From Rhodococcus sp. 14-2470-1b (GTDB lineage: Bacteria; Actinomycetota; Actinomycetes; Mycobacteriales; Mycobacteriaceae): a stretch of 64,000 bases of DNA. The notes under the pieces are model-generated. The model was not told the origin of the DNA and did not search any database. It saw only the letters and a list, made by a program, of their open reading frames with translations. Of this stretch, positions 54,017 through 62,900 are shown in pieces (position 1 is the stretch's first letter; every line of letters starts with the position of its first letter). The position numbers and the translations under genes were made by a program. The stretch is from positions 248,001 to 312,000 of the forward strand of contig NZ_NPFY01000004.1 of the NCBI RefSeq assembly GCF_002259415.1. The letters run 5' to 3'.

Positions 54017-54868
54017 TCACAGGTGCGGAGACATTCCGTGATGGTCTGCGGATCCGATGATCGCCACGCGATCGGCGCGGAAGTGTGTGAAGCTCAGCTC
54101 TGCCGGGCGGCCCTCGGAGTCTCTGGTGATCAATTCCCGCAACAGCACCGGCGCACCGACCTGCATGTCCAGCAGATCCGCCGCACGTTCCTGGCACGAG
54201 ATCGCTTCCACAACCGAACTGCTGCCGCCGTAGACGGTGCCGAAAATCCGATTGTGCGCCACAGCTATCGGCGGGTACTCGGAATGGTTGCTCTCGATAC
54301 GGGTGACGAATTCGTCGATCTCGAAATCGGTGATGCAGTATCCGACGCGGAGATACAACGGCTTGCCCCCCATCCGCCCCACCTGCTCGAGCAACACGAC
54401 GGTGTCCACCTCGGTGCCGATGAAGTTCTGCAGTACCGCAGGCGCGGCAATCCTGCGGCATTCGAGTGTATCCACGGTCAATCGGCCTTCATCCGGCATT
54501 CCAGCCCAGGCACGCGGGCCGACCTCGCCATCGCGGACCGCAACGATGTCGTGGGCGACGGACGTTCCAGCGCGTCGGGCACGGAGCACCACGCCGTCGT
54601 CCGCGAGCATCTGCAACGCTTTACGCACAGCATTTCGGGTCGCGCCGAGGGTATCGATCAAATGCTGCTCCGACAGTGTCTCGTCGTGCGGCATCGTCCC
54701 GCGCCGAATTCCGGATCGAATCAGTTCGTAGACGCGCCGCGGCGACGTGACGAACTTTTCCTGACGTGCAGCTTGGGCACGCAGATACCTCGCACGCTGC
54801 TCGTCCGCTTGGCGACGGCGATGCGCTGCTACGGTGCCGGACTCGTTGTCGAAGAAGGGGCGGGTCAT
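54017..54868 (-). CDS. GntR-family regulator with UTRA-like domain
   Basis: A 283-residue regulator: an N-terminal basic extension (~45 residues, rich in Arg), winged helix (RRVYELIRSGIRRGTMPHDETLSEQHLIDTLGATRNAVRKAL) and a UTRA-type ligand domain. The start at 54868 drops a non-coding-looking 47-codon extension. It sits between the monooxygenases and the distant ABC ATPase, making it the obvious candidate to bind the GGCGTAA palindromes. Confidence 0.83.
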   Translation of the reverse strand: MTRPFFDNESGTVAAHRRRQADEQRARYLRAQAARQEKFVTSPRRVYELIRSGIRRGTMPHDETLSEQHLIDTLGATRNAVRKALQMLADDGVVLRARRAGTSVAHDIVAVRDGEVGPRAWAGMPDEGRLTVDTLECRRIAAPAVLQNFIGTEVDTVVLLEQVGRMGGKPLYLRVGYCITDFEIDEFVTRIESNHSEYPPIAVAHNRIFGTVYGGSSSVVEAISCQERAADLLDMQVGAPVLLRELITRDSEGRPAELSFTHFRADRVAIIGSADHHGMSPHL

Positions 54869-55068
54869 ACTGTCGAGGCCTTTCGGTGGTACACGTTCGC
54901 ACGCGAGCTCGAACGACAGGGAGACGGGTTGCCGCGACGATGAGATCAACCGGTTTGCCGAGTCTATAGGAATCCCGCCCGTTTCCCGCTGTGTGATCGA
55001 ACGGCACATTCACGCTCGACGGACCGTGAACCCGCAGGTCAACGCTACGACAAGCAACCGGTCCGGTC

Positions 55069-55090
55069 CGCGTAATACGTTGTTTACCAA
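55069..55090. promoter_or_regulatory. degenerate operator copy 3
   Basis: CGCGTAA-N8-TTACCAA, the same 7-8-7 layout as the two sites at 38.2-38.4 kb, with one mismatch in the left arm and two in the right. It lies 80 bp before the DppD-type ATPase start in the 301-bp divergent region 54869-55169, which has no other gene. Confidence 0.5.
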
Positions 55091-55123
55091 CGGGATCGGT
55101 TCGGGAAACACCCCTGATGAAGC

Positions 55124-55137
55124 ATTACGGACGTAAT
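55124..55137. promoter_or_regulatory. palindrome ATTACG-GA-CGTAAT
   Basis: Perfect 6-bp inverted repeat, 32 bp upstream of the ATPase start. It uses the same CGTAA/TTACG core as the operator copies but in the opposite half-site order, so it may be an overlapping or secondary site. Confidence 0.45.
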
Positions 55138-55169
55138 CGAACTCTTCGGACGCCTCGGTGGGAGCATGA

Positions 55170-56090
55170 ATGACGACAACAGCGGAACGCTCGATTTCTT
55201 CGAACACGCTGCAGGACAGACCAATCGACCAGGTCGACACATCCACGTCCGTCGATTCTGTACTCAGCGTCAAGAATCTCTCTGTGACATACGGCACGGG
55301 CTTATCGGCCGTGACGGCCGTGAAGGACGTCTCGTTCGACATCGCTCCAGGTGAGCGCGTTGCCCTCGTCGGCGAGTCGGGTTCGGGTAAATCGACACTG
55401 GCCATGACCATCGCCGGGCTGATCGGCGCATCGAGTGGCGCGTCCGTGGTGTCGGACACCCTCGAATTCGAGGGCGTTCCTCAGCAACCGACCACGAAGC
55501 GCAGTGTTCCGAGCCGGACCGACGGTATCGCCATGGTGTTCCAGGATGCGATGACCGCTCTCGATCCTGTGTGGACCATCGGCGGCCAATTCAGCCACGT
55601 TCTCGCCGGGGCAGGTGTCACCGGTCGCCGCGCTCGAGCCGATATCACGGCCCACTGGCTCGACAAAGTCGGTCTGCACGATGCCCGACGAGTGATGGGC
55701 AGTCGGCCGTACGAGCTCTCCGGAGGAATGCGACAGAGGGTCATGACGGCACTGGCACTGTGCGGGTCACCCCGGCTCCTCATCGCCGACGAACCGACCA
55801 GCGCGCTCGACGCGTCACTTGCGCGCGGAACTATGGAATTACTACAGAATCTCACCCGAGAAGAGGGGACGGCACTCCTGGTCGTCAGTCACGACATCAA
55901 ACTCTGCTTGGAATTCTCCGACACCATGCTCGTGATGTACCGAGGAGAACTCGTCGAGCAGAAACCGTCGACCACCATCGTGTCGGGCGCCACACACCCC
56001 TACACGAAGGGACTTCTCGGGTGCGTGCCGACGTTGGCGAACCGGTCGGCATCACGGTTACCCGTACTCGGGGACTTCGTCACCAACTGA
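55170..56090 (+). CDS. ABC importer ATPase (DppD-type)
   Basis: A 306-residue ATPase: Walker A GESGSGKST, Q-loop MVFQDAMTALDPVWTIG, signature LSGGMRQR, Walker B LLIADEPTSALD, and the DppD-type C-terminus (THPYTKGLLGCVPTL). It complements the DppF-type ATPase at 38452, and no second permease pair is nearby, so it is presumably the second ATPase of that importer, isolated from it. ATG 55170 follows GGGAG. Confidence 0.87.
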   Translation: MTTTAERSISSNTLQDRPIDQVDTSTSVDSVLSVKNLSVTYGTGLSAVTAVKDVSFDIAPGERVALVGESGSGKSTLAMTIAGLIGASSGASVVSDTLEFEGVPQQPTTKRSVPSRTDGIAMVFQDAMTALDPVWTIGGQFSHVLAGAGVTGRRARADITAHWLDKVGLHDARRVMGSRPYELSGGMRQRVMTALALCGSPRLLIADEPTSALDASLARGTMELLQNLTREEGTALLVVSHDIKLCLEFSDTMLVMYRGELVEQKPSTTIVSGATHPYTKGLLGCVPTLANRSASRLPVLGDFVTN

Positions 56091-56135
56091 TCGACGCCCT
56101 GGCCTCGTGCCGAGAACACAACGCCGACGGACAGG

Positions 56136-56789
56136 TCAAGTACGGCCGACTTTCATGGCACGCCGGGCTGTCGGGTGCAGTCTGCTGCCGTGTCGCCGGT
56201 GGAACTCGGCCGCCCGTGCCGGGTCTGCACGCTTGACTTCCCTCAGCGCAGTTCCGAGTGCGGTCTGGACGAACACTTCCGGATCGTCGATCAGGGCTTC
56301 CAGAATGCGTACCGGATCGTCGAGCTCGCCGTTTCGGATCAGCCAGTAGCAGGCGACGATCGAGGTCCGCCGTTCCCACAGGTTGGCCGAGCCGGCGAGA
56401 ATGTGCAGAGGCTCCTTCGGCCTGTCGAGCAGATACTGTCCGATTACGCGCGGCGCAGCTCGATCCACCAGATCCCAGGTATCGATGTGCGCGTGCTCGT
56501 CCAGGTACAGCTCGTACAAGTCGGTCCGCACTGCATCGGCCGCACTGCCCTTCCGTGCACGTGCGTCGAGAATGCTGACCCCGACCATGCGAACTTCGAA
56601 CCAGTCGGACTGCACGAGTTCTCGGACCGTGCCCAAGTCCAGCCGCCAGTTCGCCTTCGCCAGACCGAAGACCGATCCCATGCGAACTCCGATGATCTGG
56701 TTCCGATCGACTCGACGGGCAATCAGGTCCACCTGGTCCGGACTCGACAGAGCACGAAGCTCCTGTTCGATCTTCTCGACGTCACCCAT
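56136..56789 (-). CDS. AlkD-like DNA alkylation repair protein
   Basis: A 217-residue helical-repeat protein. It resembles the AlkD/AlkC HEAT-like DNA glycosylases: VDLIARRVDRNQIIGVRMGSVFGLAK, then WFEVRMVGVSILDARARKG and the conserved WDLVDRAAPRVIGQYLL, where the Trp-Asp pair matches the catalytic WD of AlkD. The ATG at 56789 follows GAGGGAG. It lies 104 bp downstream of the MAA operon on the same strand and may be read through from it, a possible link between sunscreen and DNA repair. Confidence 0.75.
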   Translation of the reverse strand: MGDVEKIEQELRALSSPDQVDLIARRVDRNQIIGVRMGSVFGLAKANWRLDLGTVRELVQSDWFEVRMVGVSILDARARKGSAADAVRTDLYELYLDEHAHIDTWDLVDRAAPRVIGQYLLDRPKEPLHILAGSANLWERRTSIVACYWLIRNGELDDPVRILEALIDDPEVFVQTALGTALREVKRADPARAAEFHRRHGSRLHPTARRAMKVGRT

Positions 56790-56893
56790 TACGTTCACTC
56801 CCTCCAGCGTGCAGCACCTTGTCCCGTGCTGATACCGACCGGCACCGACGGCAAAAATCGTCGGTGAACGAGGAAGTGCTCGTGTTGCTTGGA

Positions 56894-57667
56894 TCAGCGC
56901 GGGCGTGCCAGACGGTCGCCGGCCATGCCGCGGTGCATGACTCGGTTCCCGGTGACGCCGGTGTGATCGGCTTTGTGCATGACGCATCGGTTGTCCCAGA
57001 TGACGACGTCGTCGGGGGACCAGGAATGCCGCAGGACGTTGTCCTCACGGGTCGAGTGGTCGACGAGGCGCCTGATGAGGTGCGACGCTTCGTCTGCCGT
57101 CGTCCCGGATACGGCAGTACAGCGCGCGGGGGCGGTGAGGTACAGCGCTGTGCGGCCTGTCACCGGGTGCTCGAGGACCAGTGGATGCTCGGCGGATCCT
57201 TCGATGCCGTCGAGTCCGGTGACGGTGTGGGTGACGGTCGCGTGTTCGACGAGTTTCTTGTCCTCGGCTGTGAGTGTGTCGTAGGCGCGATACTGGTTGC
57301 TGAACAGTGTCTGCCCACCGTCCCTCGGTACTTCGACCGCTCGAAGAGCGGTGTACGCCGGTGGGACGGGGATGTAGGTGGTGTCGACGTGAAAGGTCGA
57401 TTTCGGCGGGGTTGTTCGCCCGACGTTGGTGATGACGTTGAGATCCGGGTATCCCTCGACGGGCGTCTCGCCTTCGGTGAACATCAAGTCCCCGAGGCTT
57501 TCGAGGAACGCCGTGAATTCGTCGTTACCGACGTGCTGGCCCGGCAGTACGGCGACGCCGTGCTCGGCGAGCAGGTGTCGCAGTACATCGACGTCCGAGG
57601 TCCCGAGTCGGCCGACCGCGACGTCGGTGACGCGCACTCCCAGAGGGTTCAGAGCTTCGCTGTTCAC
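56894..57667 (-). CDS. TauD-family Fe(II)/2-oxoglutarate dioxygenase
   Basis: A 257-residue non-heme iron oxygenase. The facial triad is His93-x-Asp95 (TFHVDTTY) and His231 (RCVMHKADH), and Arg246 (VMHRG) would bind 2-oxoglutarate, so it looks catalytically complete. GTG at 57667 overlaps the mysD stop by 4 nt (GTGA), the tightest link in the operon. In cyanobacteria a PhyH-type oxygenase (MysH) at this position turns shinorine-type MAAs into palythines; here a TauD-type enzyme appears instead. It probably hydroxylates, demethylates or decarboxylates the MAA side chain. True taurine dioxygenase is unlikely in this context. Confidence 0.85.
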   Translation of the reverse strand: MNSEALNPLGVRVTDVAVGRLGTSDVDVLRHLLAEHGVAVLPGQHVGNDEFTAFLESLGDLMFTEGETPVEGYPDLNVITNVGRTTPPKSTFHVDTTYIPVPPAYTALRAVEVPRDGGQTLFSNQYRAYDTLTAEDKKLVEHATVTHTVTGLDGIEGSAEHPLVLEHPVTGRTALYLTAPARCTAVSGTTADEASHLIRRLVDHSTREDNVLRHSWSPDDVVIWDNRCVMHKADHTGVTGNRVMHRGMAGDRLARPR

Positions 57668-58689
57668 GTTCGGACCCTTTCTCTGTCGAGTTCGCGCAGC
57701 GACAGCGCGAACAGTTCGGTCACCGAGATCCCTGCTGCGCGCGCCATGACCGCAACGACACTGCCCGGCGAGTAGGAGCAGTACAGGCCGGCTTCGAGAA
57801 ACCAGGGGTTGCCGTCGGGATCGATGCGGAAATCGAACAATCCGTAGTGTCGACAACCGAGAGCGCGGTAGGCGATACGGGCTGCCGCCCATACCTTCTC
57901 GGTGATCGGGTCGTCGACGTCGACGATCCAGGCCTTGCTCGAATCCTTGGCCACCAGGTACAGGTCACCCTCGTCGGTACGGTTCAGCTTGTCCGCGGAA
58001 CTTCGGATCGGGTTCGACTCACCGACTGCGTACTCCTCCAGCGGCAGACACATCAATTCACCGTCACGAGAGAGGATTCCACAGCGAACCTCCCGACCGA
58101 GCGGGACGTACGTTTCCACCAGAGCACCGCCCGAGTGACTCAGTGCAGCACGAACGGCTTCATCGAGACCTTCGGCATCCCTGACCAACTCGACACCGAC
58201 CGAGTTGTCGGCGTCCACCGGTTTGACGACCACGGGGAACGGCACCGTGGTGCTCCCGGCCGACCGGAGGACTTCACCGCGCGGTACCGCAACGCCTGCC
58301 GCCTCCACGATCGCTCGCGCGATGTCCTTGTCCGCGGTCGTGGCCATTGTCTCCGGTCGATTGCCGAGAACTGGGATCGACAGCAGGTCGAACATCGCTC
58401 GGTAGCTAGTCATTCCGGGTCGGCAGAACATCTGTGGAACAACGACGTCGATGCCTGCGGTGTTCACCCACTCCATTGCTTGCCCGACGGTCCTCACCTC
58501 GGCCTGATTCAGCGCGTCGAAACGATCGACGATCTGCCAGTGACCGCCTGGTGTCACGACGGCGATGTGAACACGGTAGTCGGCATTACCGTCGATCGCG
58601 TTCAGAAATCCCTGGGCGTAGACCGTGGAGAGATCGACGTGGAACTGGTCGACGGGCGAGCCTGCCAGTACGAGCACCGTCGTCGGCAT
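57664..58689 (-). CDS. mysD: MysD-type D-Ala-D-Ala-ligase-like enzyme
   Basis: A 341-residue ATP-grasp ligase of the D-alanine-D-alanine ligase type (MPTTVLVLAGSPVDQFHVDLS; GNRPETMATTADKDIARAIVEAAG; PFPVVVKPVDADNSVGVELV; FDFRIDPDGNPWFLEAG as the metal/ATP end). In MAA clusters it attaches a second amino acid to mycosporine-glycine to give an imine MAA such as shinorine. The upstream open frame to 59040 overlaps mysC and is rejected; ATG 58689 overlaps the mysC stop by 1 nt. Confidence 0.87.
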   Translation of the reverse strand: MPTTVLVLAGSPVDQFHVDLSTVYAQGFLNAIDGNADYRVHIAVVTPGGHWQIVDRFDALNQAEVRTVGQAMEWVNTAGIDVVVPQMFCRPGMTSYRAMFDLLSIPVLGNRPETMATTADKDIARAIVEAAGVAVPRGEVLRSAGSTTVPFPVVVKPVDADNSVGVELVRDAEGLDEAVRAALSHSGGALVETYVPLGREVRCGILSRDGELMCLPLEEYAVGESNPIRSSADKLNRTDEGDLYLVAKDSSKAWIVDVDDPITEKVWAAARIAYRALGCRHYGLFDFRIDPDGNPWFLEAGLYCSYSPGSVVAVMARAAGISVTELFALSLRELDRERVRT

Positions 58690-59981
58690 CAGTCTCCTCC
58701 CTGTTCGACTAGTTTTCCGATGTTGAAGTCGATACGAGACCAACCGCGTCCCGACAGCGCGTTCTTCACCAGCAGGATCGGAATCTGCAGGTGGTGAACG
58801 AGCAGGTACGGGAGTGGATCCCACCGCGCGAAGATGGCGTCGGTTCCCTGCACGATGACACGAAGTCGGTGTCGGCGATTCGGCTCGGTCAGCAACCGCC
58901 ACAGCTCGTGGTAGGTCCAGAACGTCGGCTTGGACTCGTGCGTCGGGAGCACTGCCGACTCGACTCGTCCCAGATATCCCTGAGCCAACAAGTCCTGGTC
59001 GTAGAACATCGTGATCGCGGAGTGCGTGCGCGGGTTGCACTCGATCGCGTACACCCGGCCGTCCGCGGCCTGGACGAAATCGAAGGACAGCTGCCCGGTC
59101 ACACCGAGCTCGCCGACGAATGTCTCGACCCAGGAACGAATGTCAGGCACGTCGCTCATCTCGTAATTCACTTGGAACGCGGACGATCTACAGCACGCAT
59201 ACACGGTGAGATGCCCGTCGCGGGCCGTACCGTGGGTGCAGTACTCCTGCCCCGATATGAATTCCTGCAGGATCCACGGGTTGCTCTCGGTCATGTCCAG
59301 GCTGCGTGCGAACTCGAGGTTTCGCTGCGGCGTCGCGCTCGACAGCCGCGTCAGATCCATTCTGCCGACGGGGTTGTACGCGATCTGTTTCAAGATGTAT
59401 TCACGCCCGGGGGGAAAGTCGAACGAGGCGATGTCGTCGACCGACGTGATGCGTCGCCAGTCCGGCACCGACAGACCCATCGACGCGGCCGCCTCCGAGA
59501 ACCTCGACTTGTCGTCCAGCATGCGCACGGTCTCGGGGTCGGCGTGCACCACCTCGCAGAGATCGTCGAGCAGCGATGCGGCGTCGGCGTCCGGCACGCT
59601 GGAGGCAGGGCTCGCGACCGGAACGAAGACGTCGACTTGTTCACGAAGCACCACATCTCGCAGCGCATGTGCGTACCCGGGGTCCGTCGGTTCGGGAACA
59701 CAGTGGAACGCGTCGACCGCCCGAGAGAATCGATGGCCGGTGAATCGGTACTTCGACGACTCGACGAGGACGACGCGATGACCTGCACGGTGGAATGCGC
59801 GCGCCAAACTCAAAGCCTTGGTCATCTTTCCACCGCTCACCATGACCGTGCGTCCCGACGGAGGGGCCGCGACGCGACGCTGATCGAGCAATGCGAACGC
59901 CACGACGACCAGATCGATGGGGAGGGTGACGGTCAGCGCACCGAGCGCACCGACCGTGCGAGTCAACGCCCTGAACTGCAT
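58689..59981 (-). CDS. mysC: MysC-type ATP-grasp ligase
   Basis: A 430-residue ATP-grasp protein. After a short hydrophobic start (VTLPIDLVVVAFALL) comes the carboxylate-ligase core: TVMVSGGKMTKALSLARAFHRAGH, EYILKQIAYNPVGR, NPWILQEFISGQEYCTHG and FVQAADGRVYAIECNPRTHSA. MysC joins glycine to 4-deoxygadusol, giving mycosporine-glycine. The start lies 6 bp after the O-methyltransferase stop. Confidence 0.88.
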   Translation of the reverse strand: MQFRALTRTVGALGALTVTLPIDLVVVAFALLDQRRVAAPPSGRTVMVSGGKMTKALSLARAFHRAGHRVVLVESSKYRFTGHRFSRAVDAFHCVPEPTDPGYAHALRDVVLREQVDVFVPVASPASSVPDADAASLLDDLCEVVHADPETVRMLDDKSRFSEAAASMGLSVPDWRRITSVDDIASFDFPPGREYILKQIAYNPVGRMDLTRLSSATPQRNLEFARSLDMTESNPWILQEFISGQEYCTHGTARDGHLTVYACCRSSAFQVNYEMSDVPDIRSWVETFVGELGVTGQLSFDFVQAADGRVYAIECNPRTHSAITMFYDQDLLAQGYLGRVESAVLPTHESKPTFWTYHELWRLLTEPNRRHRLRVIVQGTDAIFARWDPLPYLLVHHLQIPILLVKNALSGRGWSRIDFNIGKLVEQGGD

Positions 59982-59987
59982 GGTGGG

Positions 59988-60818
59988 CTAAGCCTCCACT
60001 CGTCGGATCAACGTGACACCGTCGCGTAGCGGAAGTAGAACCTGCTCGACGCGCGCATCCTCGGTCACGAAGGAATTGAATGCGTCGACGGCGTCACCAT
60101 TGACGGTCCGGTATGCCGGCTCCGCGTAGGGAGCGCCCTGGAGCAGGGTGTTGTCGACTGCGATCACCGCCCCCGGCGCCAACAGATCGGTGTCCAGGAG
60201 CCGATGGTAATACCCGAGGTAACCGGTCTTGTCCGCGTCGATGAACACCAGGTCGAACTGCACCGACTCCCCCGCGAGTCTGTCGAGAGTATCCATTGCC
60301 GGTCCCACCTCGACTGATATTCGGTGACCGACAGGCGACGACGCGAAGCACTCGCGTGCGAAGTCCGCAACGAACTCGTCGACCTCGCAGGCGACCACTG
60401 TGCCGCCGTCGGGCAGCGCCTCGGCCATCGCCAGTGCGGAATAGCCGGTGAACATACCGATCTCCAGTACCCGTCGCGCACCGGTCATGTGCGCCAGAAA
60501 CTTGAGCGCCTGACCTTCGACGTGTCCGGACAGCATCTCCTGCTCCAGCGGACCGGATCCGGACACCACCGTCCGGGAATCCCAGTCCATTCCCTGTGTT
60601 CGCCGGGAAAGCTCCTGCAGCGCCGACGATTCAGGGGTGGTATGCGCGTCGAGATACGGATCGAGACCGTCGGCAAGGTCCCGCGCGCGGCGCAACCGCT
60701 GCGCGAAGTCCTCACCGACCTCGCCGTTGTCGTAGGCCTCGACGAGTTCGCGCAGCTCCTTGCCCAGGATCGTCGTCGGTGTCACCGGTCGTGAGGTACG
60801 CAGGACCCCATCATTCAT
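59988..60818 (-). CDS. mysB: MysB-type O-methyltransferase
   Basis: A 276-residue class I SAM methyltransferase of the catechol/caffeoyl-CoA type: [21 protein letters not shown] is the SAM loop, [18 protein letters not shown] the second strand, and [15 protein letters not shown] the metal-binding Asp region. With MysA it makes 4-deoxygadusol from sedoheptulose 7-phosphate. ATG 60818 overlaps the mysA stop by 8 nt; the longer frame to 60857 is rejected. Confidence 0.88.
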   Translation of the reverse strand: MNDGVLRTSRPVTPTTILGKELRELVEAYDNGEVGEDFAQRLRRARDLADGLDPYLDAHTTPESSALQELSRRTQGMDWDSRTVVSGSGPLEQEMLSGHVEGQALKFLAHMTGARRVLEIGMFTGYSALAMAEALPDGGTVVACEVDEFVADFARECFASSPVGHRISVEVGPAMDTLDRLAGESVQFDLVFIDADKTGYLGYYHRLLDTDLLAPGAVIAVDNTLLQGAPYAEPAYRTVNGDAVDAFNSFVTEDARVEQVLLPLRDGVTLIRRVEA

Positions 60819-62025
60819 CGGATCCACCGGTGAACATGGCAATTCCCGCTCCCCCACGGTCGAAGTCGAGGCAGACCTTCTTGTGCAAGGCCAAGGCGTC
60901 CGCCAACTCGTCGGTGGTGAGATCGTTGAGGAATCGACACGAGCCGATGGGGTCTGGAACTGCGGCGCGCAGGATCCCGTCCCTGGTCTTCAGGATCGAC
61001 GCGGTCGCCGAGGTGAGCAGCTCGGGCGTCAGATGATCGCTGTCCAAGGCGAGACCGAGCCGGTTCATGACTCCCAGGATGCGATCCCTGTCGGCGGTCG
61101 AGATCAGACCTCGCTGCTCGGCGACGGTGGTGGACAACGCCATGTCGATGTTGATCGCATGCCCGTGGAAGAAGGGCTGGGAAGGCGTCAGTTCGAGCGT
61201 CGGACTCCAGGTGTGGCCGAAGGCGATGACACGGTCGAGTTCGATCTCGTGCAGGTTCGGCGCCTCGAGCTCGAGCATCGTCTCGATCGCCTGATAGGTC
61301 AGGCGATGTGCGATGTCGCGCACCTCCGGCGTACCGCCCGAATGCCCGAATTTCGTCGCCAACAATTCGGGTCCGTGCTCGTCGAGCATGTCGAAGATGT
61401 TCTCGTTGCCGACCACCGAAATCTTGATCAATTCGGCCATGCCGTTGCGGATTTGGTCCTCGGGCAAGGTCGCGAGGAACGAGAAATCCAGCAGGACCTT
61501 TTGCGACGCATGGTAAGCGCCGAGGCGGTTCTTGTGCTTGTTGTAGTTGACGGCGACCTTGATGGACACGCTCGCGTCGATCAGACCGATCAGCGTGGTG
61601 GGAATGCGGATGTACGGGGTGTTGCGCCGGTAGCTGGCGCACGCGAAGCCTGCAACGTCGGTGGTGAGTCCGCCTCCGACCACGAGCACAGGTTCGGTGC
61701 GAACGAGACCGAACGCGTCGAACTCGCCCACGATGCGCTCGAAGGTGTCGAGCGACTTGGCGGTTTCCGCGATGGTGACCGGTACGACGGTCAGCGCGAT
61801 GCCATGGTGATCGAAGTAGGCCTGGGCGCGGTCACCGTACAAGGAGTGAACCGTCTCGTCCACGACCATCAGGCAACGACCGTAGGGCCGATAGCTTTCT
61901 GCCAGTTCAGTATTGGCTACGTCGAACACGCCGTCGACGTACACCAGATCGTATTCGATCCGCTCGTACCCTTCGACGTGAAATGCCCGGTCGGATGCAG
62001 TTACGCGTGCTTGCATATTGCTCAT
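60811..62025 (-). CDS. mysA: MysA-type sugar-phosphate cyclase (desmethyl-4-deoxygadusol synthase)
   Basis: A 404-residue dehydroquinate-synthase-like cyclase. It converts sedoheptulose 7-phosphate to a cyclohexenone using NAD and a metal. The NAD loop [20 protein letters not shown], the Lys-rich [14 protein letters not shown], and the metal-binding Glu/His set ([30 protein letters not shown]) are present. [13 protein letters not shown] motifs place it with the EEVS/DDGS branch and not dehydroquinate synthase; EEVS and DDGS cannot be told apart by eye, but the next gene points to DDGS. AAAGGA precedes ATG 62025. Confidence 0.9.
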   Translation of the reverse strand: MSNMQARVTASDRAFHVEGYERIEYDLVYVDGVFDVANTELAESYRPYGRCLMVVDETVHSLYGDRAQAYFDHHGIALTVVPVTIAETAKSLDTFERIVGEFDAFGLVRTEPVLVVGGGLTTDVAGFACASYRRNTPYIRIPTTLIGLIDASVSIKVAVNYNKHKNRLGAYHASQKVLLDFSFLATLPEDQIRNGMAELIKISVVGNENIFDMLDEHGPELLATKFGHSGGTPEVRDIAHRLTYQAIETMLELEAPNLHEIELDRVIAFGHTWSPTLELTPSQPFFHGHAINIDMALSTTVAEQRGLISTADRDRILGVMNRLGLALDSDHLTPELLTSATASILKTRDGILRAAVPDPIGSCRFLNDLTTDELADALALHKKVCLDFDRGGAGIAMFTGGSDE

Positions 62026-62056
62026 CGAAATGTCCTTTCGTTCTCGCGTCGAACGT

Positions 62057-62725
62057 TTACGCGCCGCCCTTGGCCCATCGGGCGAGCTGGTCGGGATCGA
62101 GCCGATCGACAGTCTTCAGCGCTGCCGAGAAGTCGCCGCCGACGGTATTCGCGTTGGGGAAAGCGATGCATCGGATCGACGCCGCAGTTGCCGACTCGAC
62201 TCCACCGACGTTGTCTTCTATGGCAATACAATCTTCAGCCTTCTCGCCGAGGCCGTCGATGGCGAACCGGTACACCTCCGGATCGGGCTTGACCTCGGAC
62301 ACGGAGGTCTTGTCCACGACGATGTCGAACGACTCGGTACCGAGTTTCTCGAATGCATCCAGGAGCGCGCTCACGTTCTCCGACGATGTCGTCGTGACCA
62401 GACCCAGCTTGTACCCGTGTTCGCGGGCACTGGCGACGGTGTCGAGGACACCCGGGCGGGGCTCGATACCTTCGGTTGCCAGAAGTCGTTGAAAGATCTC
62501 GGATTTGGTCGCGTGGACGGCGTCGGAATCGACCTGCTCACCGCGAGACGAGGCGAACTGGGCGATTCGGCCGGCGCCGCCGTTGCTGGTCAACATCGCT
62601 GCGTAGTCCTCGCGCGACCAGTTCCAGTCGAGGCCGTGCGAGGCGAATGCCTCGTTGAAGGCTCGGCGCTGAAGTTCCGATGTATCGGCGAGCGTGCTGA
62701 TGGATCCGAAGAGAACTGCAGTCAT
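62057..62725 (-). CDS. HAD-fold protein with altered catalytic motif
   Basis: A 222-residue HAD protein of the beta-phosphoglucomutase/CbbY group. Motifs II-IV are recognisable ([42 protein letters not shown]). Motif I, normally FDxDGTLxD, reads FGSISTLAD, so both aspartates (nucleophile and acid/base) are replaced by Gly and Ile. Either it is not a phosphatase or it uses another mechanism. First gene of the MAA operon, 31 bp before mysA, with AGGAG before its ATG. Its placement suggests a role in handling a phosphorylated C7 precursor or a structural/regulatory role. Confidence 0.83.
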   Translation of the reverse strand: MTAVLFGSISTLADTSELQRRAFNEAFASHGLDWNWSREDYAAMLTSNGGAGRIAQFASSRGEQVDSDAVHATKSEIFQRLLATEGIEPRPGVLDTVASAREHGYKLGLVTTTSSENVSALLDAFEKLGTESFDIVVDKTSVSEVKPDPEVYRFAIDGLGEKAEDCIAIEDNVGGVESATAASIRCIAFPNANTVGGDFSAALKTVDRLDPDQLARWAKGGA

Positions 62726-62742
62726 GTAAAGCTCCTAGCGAG

Positions 62743-62780
62743 ATTCTATGTGCCGTAGGCGGTCTCGTTTCCCGTACGGG
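62743..62780 (-). promoter_or_regulatory. MAA operon promoter with palindrome
   Basis: The -10 box TAGAAT is at 62748-62743. The perfect palindrome CCCGTACGGG (62771-62780) covers the place expected for the -35 box, the usual position for a repressor or an activator that replaces the -35. Confidence 0.4.
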
Positions 62781-62900
62781 CACGGGGCGTTCGGGTGACG
62801 CCGGCATCGGACATTTCTCGATCACCGACCAACTTCGTTCTTCTCCCCAACTGTGTCGACGCGGCATGTCGGACTCGTCCCCACGAAAGTCACAGATGCA

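Noticed and set aside
56894..57667. Taurine dioxygenase (tauD) assignment
   Set aside because: The fold matches, but the gene overlaps mysD and there are no taurine transport or sulfonate genes; a role in MAA tailoring is more likely.
57664..59040. Longer mysD start at 59040
   Set aside because: The extension overlaps mysC, is Arg/Pro-rich and lacks a ribosome site; ATG 58689 gives the family N-terminus.
60811..62025. 3-dehydroquinate synthase (aroB)
   Set aside because: The sequence motifs and the following O-methyltransferase, ATP-grasp and D-Ala-ligase-like genes fit the EEVS/DDGS branch, and no other shikimate genes are present.
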